A stretch of 64,000 bases of DNA. Origin: JAIQFL01 sp035295745. Lineage in GTDB: Bacteria; Acidobacteriota; Terriglobia; Bryobacterales; Bryobacteraceae. Made by a program: the position numbers and the translations under genes. The notes under the pieces are model-generated. The model was given only the letters and a program-made list of their open reading frames with translations, was not told the origin of the DNA and did no database searches. Below are positions 19,226 through 27,889 of the stretch, piece after piece; within the stretch, counting starts at the first letter, position 1, and each line of letters opens with the position of its first letter. Location of the stretch: positions 38,218 to 102,217 of the forward strand of contig DATGIL010000065.1 of the NCBI GenBank assembly GCA_035295745.1, given 5' to 3'.

Positions 19226-21931
19226 TTACTGCTCCAACACGTCATGGAGTGCGTTAATTGCGACCTTACGCGGCTTCTCGGGCAGTTTCACTTTGATATC
19301 GGTCACGGTGGTGTTGCCCACGATTTTCACCTGACCCAGTCTTAGCATCTTCCCATCGAAATCGGCATACACGGGCACCGGCATGACGAACTTGTCAGGC
19401 ACGTCGCTCTGCGTCAGATTGCCGTTCAGCAGCCACTTGCCGTCTGACTCGGCCGTCACCGTGTAATCGAACTTATACTTCGGTAGCGCGGTACCGTAGA
19501 CCCACTCCGAGAAGAACCAGGTCAGCTTGCCGTCCCCCGTCATGTCCATGCCCGGACGCATGTGCTTTTGCGCGATCGCCAGAAAATCTTCAGTGGAGGC
19601 ATTGCGGTTGCGGTAGGTATTCACGAAGTCTTTCATCATTTCGATGAAATAGCGGTCCCCTTCCATCGGGTCGTGCATCATCGACTTGAGCATGTAAAGA
19701 ATATATCCGCCCTTGCGATAAACCACGCTGTTGTACGCCCCGGGGTTCCGGAAGGTCCCGAGCCGCAGGCCCATCCACACCGGCCCCGCCTCGGTCGGCC
19801 GCTTATTGTAGTTGTTTTTCTGCGAAAGCAACTCGCGGGCGCGCTGCCAGTAGGTCAGGTACCGTGCCGGATCCTTATCCACCAGTTGCAGATACAAACC
19901 CGCCGAGAAGAAAGCAAATCCTTCCGACAGCCACTGGTCGTGGTAACTCGCCCATCCGACTTCGTGGCCCCACCACTGATGGGACACCTCATGCGGAGTT
20001 ACTTCGTCAACGAACTCGTTGAGCCTCGTCGAGATTCCGCCCATCAACTGCCACCGCTGCGTCGAATCCAGAAAGGCGCTCATCGGCAGATAGACCAATG
20101 TCGGCCAAGACTGTCCGAAGCTGAATTGGGGCTGCTGCGTAATCGCGATCCGCGGAAATTCCGACTTGCCGAACCACGCGTTGAACACACGCTCGGAATT
20201 CTGAGCATCCACCAACGCGCCTTCCAGCAGCCGCGAGGGCGTCAAACTGCCCACGGCGCCGCTGTTTGCCGCACCTTGTAGATAGGCGGGAACTTCCGAG
20301 GCGGCGTATCCCTCAATGTGAATTCCCGTCTGCGTGTCCTCGACCCCCTTTTTCTTGAACAACCCGTAGTTGAAGCCTGCCACCGCCATCGGAATATCGG
20401 AGTTCCACTCGCTGCAGGCAAAGCCTTCCTCCTTCCATTCCCGCACTAACTTACCCACACTCACCAGCGTAAAATCCTTTGGAACTTTGAAAATCAGATT
20501 GTACAAGGCGTGATCCCGGAAGGTATTCAGACTCGGATACCAACTCTCGCGCGCACCCACGCTGAAATTTCCTCCCCCCGCCTTGTACACCACACGGTCC
20601 CCCTGATACTCCACGGTCAGGGACTGCTCGCTGCCTTTCGCCATTCGCAGCGGCATGATCACATAGAAGCTGCCATCCTGCCGCCGGTCCTCCTGGATGA
20701 ACGCAATCTCGCGCCCACCGTTCGTGACGCGCGTCACCCGCAGACTGGGCAGCAACCCGAACTTGATCACCCGATCCCCATTCGTAATCGGCTGGATATG
20801 AATCTCGGCTGCCGCTGTGAAATGGTCGTTCTTCGCAATCACTGTCTCGATCTTATAGCGGTCCACCTTTACCACCCGGTGGTCTTCATCGGAGAAAGCT
20901 TGTCCTTTGTCGAATTCGCTCTTGAGATGCGAGAGGTACCAGATGCCTTCCTGCTCGCCGCCCGGATCCAGGTTGATCACGCCGACCTCTTCCGGCGAAA
21001 GGTCCGGCATCACTCCCCGCGGCCTGTATTGAAACCGCAAGTCGGAGTGCTTGTGGCCGTGGAGATACGCACTGAAGAACCCCGGCTGCGACGGGTTATA
21101 CAGGTCCGCAAGGATATCGGCGTCGAGGTTATCCATCGTGTCCGACTGGAGCATCGCATCTAGTTGCGACCGCGGACTCTCGGTTCGCGAACGCAGATGG
21201 TGACGGAAGTCGCGGAGAACTTCCGCCAGTTTCCCGTCGGCCGTATGCGCCTTCGCCTGCTCACGAATCTCCTTCCCCGCCGCATCGGTGAAACAGAAGA
21301 GCGCACGGTCAAACGATTCGTGAACCGCATTCTCCCCGGTAACGATGTTCAGGTGCTCGCCCTCCACCGCCAGCACCGGCGTAAACGTAAACTCACCCTC
21401 GCCGACGAACACCGCTTCGGTATCGCGACCCAATACTGGAGCCGACATCGCCAAAGTTCCGCTTTTCAAGGTAATCGTGCCGCCGTCCCGGTGAATCACC
21501 AGATTCTCCACCGTGAACCCCTCGCCCAACCCCGATTCCCGCAACTGGTGGTAGACCGGATCGACCGTCGCTCGACCCGTGCCCTCCACCTCGACCTGTT
21601 GCCGCACCTCGCCCAACTTGAGATGGATCTCGATGGCCGTGTCTTTGCCCTCAGTTACCTCGATCTCCTGGTCGAAGGCTTCGAACCCGGGCATCACTAA
21701 GTGAATCGAGTACCGCCCGGGCGGAAGATCGCTAGCGCGGAATGCACCCGCCGTGTCCGTCCGCACCATTCGCGGTGTCCCCGATGGCGTTATGCTGCGG
21801 ATTGCGATTACTGCGCTCGCCACCGCCGTTCCCGATGGATCTTTGACAAGTCCGCTCACAGCCGCCGCCAAGCCGGTTGCGGCTGTGAGAATCAGGGCAG
21901 TCAGAAGACTACCCACCCTGGATAAAAACAT
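19226..21931 (-). CDS. M1-like metallopeptidase with N-terminal carboxypeptidase-regulatory domain
   Basis: This 901-residue exported protein has a signal peptide, a CarboxypepD_reg-like beta-sandwich (about 25-110, SGLVKDPSGTAVASA and LPPGRYSIHLVMPGFE) and an M1-type body. The zinc site is intact: HEVSHQWWGHEV, then WLSEGFAFF carrying the third ligand 18 residues after HEXXH. The aminopeptidase GxMEN motif normally found before HEXXH is not visible; the region reads PQFSFGQSWPTLVYLP instead. Zinc hydrolase activity is likely, but aminopeptidase specificity is uncertain. Confidence 0.82.
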   Translation of the reverse strand: MFLSRVGSLLTALILTAATGLAAAVSGLVKDPSGTAVASAVIAIRSITPSGTPRMVRTDTAGAFRASDLPPGRYSIHLVMPGFEAFDQEIEVTEGKDTAIEIHLKLGEVRQQVEVEGTGRATVDPVYHQLRESGLGEGFTVENLVIHRDGGTITLKSGTLAMSAPVLGRDTEAVFVGEGEFTFTPVLAVEGEHLNIVTGENAVHESFDRALFCFTDAAGKEIREQAKAHTADGKLAEVLRDFRHHLRSRTESPRSQLDAMLQSDTMDNLDADILADLYNPSQPGFFSAYLHGHKHSDLRFQYRPRGVMPDLSPEEVGVINLDPGGEQEGIWYLSHLKSEFDKGQAFSDEDHRVVKVDRYKIETVIAKNDHFTAAAEIHIQPITNGDRVIKFGLLPSLRVTRVTNGGREIAFIQEDRRQDGSFYVIMPLRMAKGSEQSLTVEYQGDRVVYKAGGGNFSVGARESWYPSLNTFRDHALYNLIFKVPKDFTLVSVGKLVREWKEEGFACSEWNSDIPMAVAGFNYGLFKKKGVEDTQTGIHIEGYAASEVPAYLQGAANSGAVGSLTPSRLLEGALVDAQNSERVFNAWFGKSEFPRIAITQQPQFSFGQSWPTLVYLPMSAFLDSTQRWQLMGGISTRLNEFVDEVTPHEVSHQWWGHEVGWASYHDQWLSEGFAFFSAGLYLQLVDKDPARYLTYWQRARELLSQKNNYNKRPTEAGPVWMGLRLGTFRNPGAYNSVVYRKGGYILYMLKSMMHDPMEGDRYFIEMMKDFVNTYRNRNASTEDFLAIAQKHMRPGMDMTGDGKLTWFFSEWVYGTALPKYKFDYTVTAESDGKWLLNGNLTQSDVPDKFVMPVPVYADFDGKMLRLGQVKIVGNTTVTDIKVKLPEKPRKVAINALHDVLEQ

Positions 21932-22040
21932 AAGGTTCAGTATAGTTCAGTGACTCAGTTCAGCCCAGCCCCTATCATATATCTCGACATCAAGAATCCT
22001 TTCGAAAGCGAAATGCATCAGATGGAGTGCGGTTCGAAAT

Positions 22041-22499
22041 ATGGTACGCAAACTTTTCCAGACAGACGACAGCATGGCGACCACTATCCTGAGGCTGGTC
22101 CTGGGGTTGATCTTCGCCGCCCACGGCGCGCAGAAGATGCTCGGATGGTTTGGGGGCGCCGGCTTCTCCCACACAATGGGCTTCTTCACCAACGGTATGC
22201 ACATTCCCGCGCCTTTCGCGTTCCTGGCCATCGCGGCCGAGTTTTTCGGCGGTTTTGGGCTGCTCCTGGGATTCCTCACCCGGGTCGCAGCCTTCGGGAT
22301 CACGGTCAACATGTTGGTCGCGATCGGGATGGTCCACGGCGCGGTGGGCTTCTTCATGAATTGGAGCGGAACGCAAAAAGGAGAAGGCTTCGAATATCAC
22401 CTGTTGGTGCTCGCCATGACGATATTCCTGATGATCCGCGGCGCCGGTGCACTCTCGGTGGATCGGGCGATCGCCTCCGCATGGTCCGGGTCGCGCTGA
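22041..22499 (+). CDS. DoxX family membrane protein
   Basis: The 152-residue product has four hydrophobic helices with the DoxX hallmark LRLVLGLIFAAHGAQKMLGW and the AAEFFGGFGLLLGFLTR segment. DoxX-family proteins are small quinone/thiol-linked membrane proteins. The stop overlaps the MarR gene start by one base (TGATG), and MarR in turn overlaps the pirin gene, forming a tight three-gene operon. It is divergent from the M1-like peptidase. Confidence 0.88.
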   Translation: MVRKLFQTDDSMATTILRLVLGLIFAAHGAQKMLGWFGGAGFSHTMGFFTNGMHIPAPFAFLAIAAEFFGGFGLLLGFLTRVAAFGITVNMLVAIGMVHGAVGFFMNWSGTQKGEGFEYHLLVLAMTIFLMIRGAGALSVDRAIASAWSGSR

Positions 22500-22966
22500 T
22501 GGCCACGAAAACCCGCGTCGATGCGCCTCGCCTGTGGACTGTCCTGACGAGGTGCTATCACGCCATGAGCCAGATTGCCGGACAGAGCGTGGAGCGCGCC
22601 CGCCTCTCCCCGACCAGTTTCGCCGCCCTGGAAGCTCTACTTCACAAGGGGCCGCTTACCATCACCGAACTGCAGTCGAAGGTGCTACTGGCGAGTGGCT
22701 CCATGACGGCCGCCGTGGACCGGCTGGAAACGCAAGGCTGGGTTGTGCGCCGCCCGAGTCCCGGCGATCGCCGGGCGAGGGTCGTAGAACTGACTCCGAC
22801 CGGGCGCGCCGTAATCGAGGTGGCCTTCCAGCGTCATGCTGTGGAACTGGAAGCGGCCACAGCCATTCTGAGTGCAACCGAGAAGCGCGAGCTACACGCG
22901 CTCCTCAAGAAGTTAGGGCTGTACGCAGTGCAAGCACTCGCAGCCGCAAAGGAGACTGACATATGA
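22499..22966 (+). CDS. MarR family transcriptional regulator
   Basis: This 155-residue winged-helix protein reads LSPTSFAALEALLHKGPLTI, then LLASGSMTAAVDRLETQGWV (recognition helix) and RRPSPGDRRARVVELTPTGR (wing), the standard MarR order. It lies between DoxX and pirin with overlaps of one and four bases. It is a likely repressor of its own operon, possibly sensing phenolics, quinones or oxidants as many MarR proteins do; the ligand is an inference. An operator was not identified. Confidence 0.9.
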   Translation: MATKTRVDAPRLWTVLTRCYHAMSQIAGQSVERARLSPTSFAALEALLHKGPLTITELQSKVLLASGSMTAAVDRLETQGWVVRRPSPGDRRARVVELTPTGRAVIEVAFQRHAVELEAATAILSATEKRELHALLKKLGLYAVQALAAAKETDI

Positions 22967-23667
22967 TCCAAGTTCGCAAAAGCAGCGAGAGAGGCCACGC
23001 CAATCACGGCTGGCTCGATACTTATCACACATTTTCCTTCGCCGATTACTACGATCCGCGGTTCATGGGATTTCGCCGCCTTCGCGTGATCAACGAGGAC
23101 CGCGTCGCCCCGGGCGCCGGATTTGGAATGCACGGCCACCGCGACATGGAGATCCTGACCTACGTGATCGAAGGCTCTATCGCGCACAAAGACAGCATGG
23201 GCCACCAGGAGGTTCTAGGACCGAACGAGATCCAGCGCATGTCGGCCGGCACGGGCATCCGCCACAGTGAATTCAACCCGTCGCCGAACGACCGGCTGCA
23301 CTTCTTCCAGATCTGGATCGAACCCGAAACTGATGGTTTGAAGCCGAGCTACGAGCAGATTCGATTCGACCCCGCGGAGAAGCACGACCAACTCAAGAAA
23401 ATCGCGGGAGCCGAGCCCTCCAACGGCGCGGCTCAGATTCACCAGGATGCGCAAGTCTTCGTGGCGGAGTTGTCGAATGGGACCGAGATCCCCTACCACC
23501 TCGATCCGAAGCGCGCGGCGTGGGTCCATGTGATTCGGGGCGAAGTCATGGTGAATGGCGAACACCTGCGAACCGGCGATGCCGCCGCTGTTACGGGCGA
23601 GGAGATGGTGCGGTTGCGCGGCGCGAATGGCGGCGCCAGTGAATTGCTTCTGTTCGACCTCGCGTGA
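22963..23667 (+). CDS. Pirin family protein (YhaK/YhhW-like cupin)
   Basis: The 234-residue bicupin has the pirin metal motif FGMHGHRDMEILTYVIEG, then SAGTGIRHSEFNPS (third histidine) and a conserved glutamate further on. YhhW-type pirins can show quercetin 2,3-dioxygenase activity. It starts at ATG 22,963 with a four-base ATGA overlap with the MarR gene. Together with DoxX this suggests a MarR-controlled response to aromatic or redox-active compounds. Confidence 0.9.
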   Translation: MIQVRKSSERGHANHGWLDTYHTFSFADYYDPRFMGFRRLRVINEDRVAPGAGFGMHGHRDMEILTYVIEGSIAHKDSMGHQEVLGPNEIQRMSAGTGIRHSEFNPSPNDRLHFFQIWIEPETDGLKPSYEQIRFDPAEKHDQLKKIAGAEPSNGAAQIHQDAQVFVAELSNGTEIPYHLDPKRAAWVHVIRGEVMVNGEHLRTGDAAAVTGEEMVRLRGANGGASELLLFDLA

Positions 23668-23710
23668 GTGCGACGTTCGCACGAAGGCGTCGCCGAAGGG
23701 CGGGACCGTT

Positions 23711-23729
23711 CACTCTGCATTGCGGAGTG
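23711..23729. terminator. Hairpin between convergent pirin and lon genes
   Basis: CACTCTGCATTGCGGAGTG can form an eight-pair stem (one G-T pair) with an ATT loop. It lies in the 86-base gap between two converging genes, a place expected for a shared terminator. No run of T follows on either strand, so it is not a classical intrinsic terminator. Confidence 0.35.
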
Positions 23730-23753
23730 CCAGAAGCGGCATCAAAGCCTGCA

Positions 23754-26189
23754 CTACCCCTTCGGTTCCAGCGCCAGTTCGACCACTTCCTCCATCGATC
23801 GGACGTAGTCAATCTTCATCTCGCCGATCTGTTCCGTCTTCAAGTCCTCGCGCACGTTGACTTCGTTTTCGTGCGGAAGAATCACTTCGCGAACGCCCCC
23901 GCGTTTCGCCGCGAGCACCTTTTCCTTGATGCCGCCCACTGGCAACACCTGGCCGGTGAGGGTAATTTCGCCCGTCATCGCGAGATTCACCTTCACCCGC
24001 CGGTCCGTCAACATCGAAAGGAGCGCCGCCGCCATCGTGATGCCTGCCGACGGGCCGTCCTTCGGGATGGCGCCCGCCGGCACGTGCACGTGAATGTCGC
24101 TGGTCTTGAATAGGTCTGGATCCACGCCGTATTTCGTGGCATTTCCTCTTACCCACGTGAGCGCGGCCTGCACCGATTCCTGCATCACCGGACCAAGCTG
24201 GCCCGTCATGATCAACCCTTTGTTGCCGCCGGGCATCCGCCCCGCTTCGATGAACAGAACATCGCCGCCCACGGGAGTCCATGCCAGTCCCACCGCGACT
24301 CCGGCGCGCCGCGTGCGCTCGGCGACTTCGGTATCGGTGCGGAAGCGCGGCGGACCGAGGTCGCGCTCCACCAACTCGGGAGTCACTTCCACCTTCTCGC
24401 GCGTGCCTTCGGCGATGCGCCGCGCCTGCTTCCGGCAGATCGTTCCGATCTCGCGTTCCAGGTTGCGGACACCCGCCTCACGCGTGTAACGCCGCACCAC
24501 GAATCGCATCGCTTCGTCCGTGAACTGGATGTCCTCTTCTCCCGACAGACCATTCGCCGTAATCTGCCGGGGCACCAGATATCGGAATGCGATGATGACC
24601 TTCTCCTGCTCGGTGTAGCCTTCGAGCGGGATGATCTCCATGCGATCGCGCAGCGCGTCAGGGACCGGATCGAGCACGTTCGCCGTCGTGATGAACAGCA
24701 CTTTCGATAGATCGAACGGCACGTCGAGGTAGTTGTCGCGAAAAGTCGAATTCTGCTCCGGATCGAGCACTTCGAGCAGTGCCGATGCAGGATCTCCACG
24801 GAAGTCGCGGCCCAGTTTGTCCACCTCGTCGAGCATGAAGACCGGATCGTTGGTCCCGGTGCGCCGCAGCGACTGGATAATCTGCCCGGGCAGGGCGCCG
24901 ATATACGTTCGCCGATGGCCGCGAATCTCCGCTTCGTCGTGCATGCCGCCCATGGAGATGCGTGCGAACTTGCGATCGAGGGCGCGCGCGATAGATCGTC
25001 CCAAGGAAGTTTTTCCGACACCGGGCGGCCCGACGAAGCACAGGATCGGCCCTTTCACCACCGGTTTCAATTGCAGGACGGCGAGGTAATCCAGAATGCG
25101 ATTCTTGACTTTCTCCAGATCGTAGTGATCTTCGTTGAGGATTTCGGCTGCGCGACGCACATCCACTTGCGACGCCGAGGAAACGCTCCAAGGCAGGTTG
25201 CCGATCCATTCCAGGTAGGTTCGCGTGACACCGTATTCAGGAGACGCCGGCGACAGGCGCGCCAGCCGGCTCAATTCGCGCATCGCTTCGGTCTTCACCT
25301 CGGCGGGAAGTCCGGCCGCTTCGAGCTTTTGACGGAGATCTTCGGTGTCGCGGGTTGACTCGTCGGATTCTCCCAACTCCTTCTGAATCGCCTTCAACTG
25401 TTCGCGCAAATAGAACTCGCGCTGATTCTGCGAAAGCTGCCCTTGCACCTGGGATTGAATGCGGTTGCGCAGCTCCAACAGTTCCAACTCCAACGTGAGG
25501 TGGCGATGGACCTCGTTCAGGCGCACTCGCCCGTCGGCCTGTTCGAGCAGGTGCTGCCGTTCCACCGGGCTCAGAGAAGGCACATTGCCGGCGACGAAAT
25601 CGGCCAGTTTGCCGGGTTCGGTGATCTGCGCGGCGGTGGATGCCAGATCTTCGGAAAGATTGGGAGTACCGGCCACGATCTGTTGGAACAGGCTCACCAC
25701 GTTCTGCCGGAGCGCCTCCATCTCAGGCGTGTTCTCAGGTTCCAGGTCGGCGATGCGTTCCACGTGGGCTTTGAGAAAGGGCTCCGTGTTGGTGTAGCCG
25801 CGAGTGCGGATGCGATCCATTCCCTCGCAGAAAAGCAACAGGTTGTCCTTGGGAACCCGGATCGCCTTGTGCATCACACAGGCCGTGCCCACCTCGTAGA
25901 GGTCTTCGGGACGAGGCGTGTCCACGCGTGGGTCAAGCTGGGAGACGACGGCGAGCGCTCGATTCTCGCCCAACGACTGCACCAGCGCGATCGAACTCGG
26001 CCGCCCAACCGTAATCGGCAGCAGGGCGCCGGGAAAGATCACGGTATCGCGCACCGTGAGCACCGGCAGTTCTTCCATCGGCGCAGGTTCGTCGACCGCC
26101 GGCGGAGCCGGGACCTCGAGAGGTTCAATAGACTCGCTCAATTCAGATTCAGTAATGGAGGATTGGATTGGTTCGTCGTCAACGGCCAT
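23754..26189 (-). CDS. lon: ATP-dependent protease Lon
   Basis: This 811-residue cytosolic protease has the full Lon order. The N-terminal substrate domain begins at LPVLTVRDTVIFPGALLPI. The AAA+ module has Walker A GPPGVGKTS and Walker B VFMLDEVDKLG. The C-terminal S16 peptidase has the catalytic serine in KDGPSAGITMA and the lysine in EKVLAAKRGGV. The start at MAVDDEPIQ (26,189) matches family length; the open frame upstream of it has no Lon similarity. An acidic tail of about 45 residues precedes the N-domain. It degrades misfolded and regulatory proteins. Confidence 0.97.
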   Translation of the reverse strand: MAVDDEPIQSSITESELSESIEPLEVPAPPAVDEPAPMEELPVLTVRDTVIFPGALLPITVGRPSSIALVQSLGENRALAVVSQLDPRVDTPRPEDLYEVGTACVMHKAIRVPKDNLLLFCEGMDRIRTRGYTNTEPFLKAHVERIADLEPENTPEMEALRQNVVSLFQQIVAGTPNLSEDLASTAAQITEPGKLADFVAGNVPSLSPVERQHLLEQADGRVRLNEVHRHLTLELELLELRNRIQSQVQGQLSQNQREFYLREQLKAIQKELGESDESTRDTEDLRQKLEAAGLPAEVKTEAMRELSRLARLSPASPEYGVTRTYLEWIGNLPWSVSSASQVDVRRAAEILNEDHYDLEKVKNRILDYLAVLQLKPVVKGPILCFVGPPGVGKTSLGRSIARALDRKFARISMGGMHDEAEIRGHRRTYIGALPGQIIQSLRRTGTNDPVFMLDEVDKLGRDFRGDPASALLEVLDPEQNSTFRDNYLDVPFDLSKVLFITTANVLDPVPDALRDRMEIIPLEGYTEQEKVIIAFRYLVPRQITANGLSGEEDIQFTDEAMRFVVRRYTREAGVRNLEREIGTICRKQARRIAEGTREKVEVTPELVERDLGPPRFRTDTEVAERTRRAGVAVGLAWTPVGGDVLFIEAGRMPGGNKGLIMTGQLGPVMQESVQAALTWVRGNATKYGVDPDLFKTSDIHVHVPAGAIPKDGPSAGITMAAALLSMLTDRRVKVNLAMTGEITLTGQVLPVGGIKEKVLAAKRGGVREVILPHENEVNVREDLKTEQIGEMKIDYVRSMEEVVELALEPKG

Positions 26190-26296
26190 GGTAGCTATCC
26201 CCAGTGTAAGCCGGGATGCCCCCGCGTTCGATCGAAACTCCTGAGTTTTCACACCTTTTGGGGGGCGAAGACGATAATCCGGTACTGTCGAATGGT

Positions 26297-27763
26297 CTAA
26301 TTGCCGCCGAGGGCGTCTCTCGTTCCGACCGCTTCTTCGAACACCGTGGCGAAAAAGCTGCGCGACTCCGGGGAACAGCCGATGTGCATGCTGTCCCGGC
26401 CATCTTCCACAAAGCCGATGTAGCCGGCCCAGCCGAGGTCGGCCAAGACGAACCGCAGGCATTCCAGTTCACCCGGAGGGAGGTTGGCGTAGTCGATGTC
26501 GAACACCTGTCCAGAGCAGTGCGCCAGACCTTCGCGCTGGCCCAACTGGCGCGCGAAATCCTCGGGCTCCACCAGGGACGTGACCGGCAACGGACGGAAT
26601 TTCTCGCCCTTGGGCCTCATCTCTTCATGCAACCGGCGCGTCTCGAACGCGATGTAGGCCAAGGTGCCGATCGCCGCGGGAGACGCCTCGGAGAAGTATT
26701 CGAGATTCGAGGGAGAGTCGGGTGAAACCTCCAGGCGGTACCCGAAATATTCGGGACGATCCAGGGCGCGCACCAACCTGCGGCCGTCGTCCGCGCGGAT
26801 GTCCTCGCAACTGTGGAAGACCAGGTCGTCACGCTTGAGCCACACCGAGAGCCGGTGCGAAGCGCGAATCGTGGGTGTGAATTCGCTCCGATAGGCCTGC
26901 GATAAGGCGGCGAATTCCTCGGGATCGCTCCGGTACAGTCCGAGTAACTGTTCGGCGCGCATCACCCGGAAATAATAAGTGGGAGAGTAGTCGCGCTCCA
27001 TCTGCCGGTCGATGGCCTGATACAGTTCGCGATTGCGAGCCGGATTCGCGGCGAAGAACATGCGCGGCACAGTGACATCGTTCTCGGGGACGCCGCGCGC
27101 GTGGCGTGTCAGATCGAGCATTTCGCCCACGCACCCTTCGCCGCAGTGATAGGCGAAGACCGCCCAATCGAGGCCGCCGAACTTCTGCCGCAGGCCCGCC
27201 AGATATTTGGCTGCAGCCGGCACCGCCCGTTCGGGGATCAGACGTTCGTCGCGAACCGAGACCACATACGTGGTTTTGCGGACCACCGTCTTATACTTCG
27301 GCTTTTTGCTCTTACCGGGAATGGCGACGCGATCGTGCGTGATCTTGGTTCCGTAAGTCACAATCACTCGCAGACCCATGGCCTTCGCGGTGCCACTCGA
27401 TATCTGCATGATTCCGCGAGGCCCGGCGGGACTTTGCGCGTTCGCATCTCCCCAACTTTCCAGGTAAGCGATCGCCTCGAGGACTGATTGGGGGAAGCCG
27501 CTTGCCTGCGAAGCCTGTTGGAACAGGGCCTGCATCCTGGGGCTGGTGATGCGTTTGGCCCCAGCCAGTGCCATGGAGTCGCGCATGATGCTGAAGGTTT
27601 GCGATTGCACCATGCGATCGGTTCTTACGGCCAACAGATCGCTCGAAATATCGTCGCGCGCCACCCCGATTCCGGAGATCCGGTGCGACGGGTTGAAATA
27701 CTCCGGCGACCCGGCCTGTCCCAGTAGCGCGAGGCTTAGAAGAAACAGAGTAGCGAGTTTCAT
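26297..27763 (-). CDS. Exported lytic transglycosylase with C-terminal DUF5715/VanY-like domain
   Basis: The 488-residue protein has a signal peptide (MKLATLFLLSLALLGQAG), then an SLT-type lysozyme fold around residues 85-230. The catalytic glutamate is in AIAYLESWGDANAQSPAGPRG and is followed by IMQISSGTA. A C-terminal region (about 400-475) contains HCSGQVFDIDYANLP and SMHIGCSP, which resemble the zinc ligands of M15/VanY-like and DUF5715 peptidases. It would combine glycan-strand cleavage with possible peptide cleavage of peptidoglycan in the periplasm. The two-domain reading is from motifs only. Confidence 0.8.
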   Translation of the reverse strand: MKLATLFLLSLALLGQAGSPEYFNPSHRISGIGVARDDISSDLLAVRTDRMVQSQTFSIMRDSMALAGAKRITSPRMQALFQQASQASGFPQSVLEAIAYLESWGDANAQSPAGPRGIMQISSGTAKAMGLRVIVTYGTKITHDRVAIPGKSKKPKYKTVVRKTTYVVSVRDERLIPERAVPAAAKYLAGLRQKFGGLDWAVFAYHCGEGCVGEMLDLTRHARGVPENDVTVPRMFFAANPARNRELYQAIDRQMERDYSPTYYFRVMRAEQLLGLYRSDPEEFAALSQAYRSEFTPTIRASHRLSVWLKRDDLVFHSCEDIRADDGRRLVRALDRPEYFGYRLEVSPDSPSNLEYFSEASPAAIGTLAYIAFETRRLHEEMRPKGEKFRPLPVTSLVEPEDFARQLGQREGLAHCSGQVFDIDYANLPPGELECLRFVLADLGWAGYIGFVEDGRDSMHIGCSPESRSFFATVFEEAVGTRDALGGN

Positions 27764-27833
27764 TCCATTGAGAATTATTATCCGCCTATTAGCGGTTCAG
27801 AGTCCACGATTAGTTTAGACGTAAGTGAATGGA

Positions 27834-27848
27834 TTAACGATACGTTAA
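27834..27848. promoter_or_regulatory. TTAACG-ATA-CGTTAA inverted repeat
   Basis: A 15-base inverted repeat sits about 71 bases upstream of the lytic transglycosylase start in an unusually AT-rich 126-base gap. It could be an operator for that gene. No regulator is known. Confidence 0.25.
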
Positions 27849-27889
27849 CTGATATTAATGGAGTGACAGGGTACTAGTTAATTCGAGTT

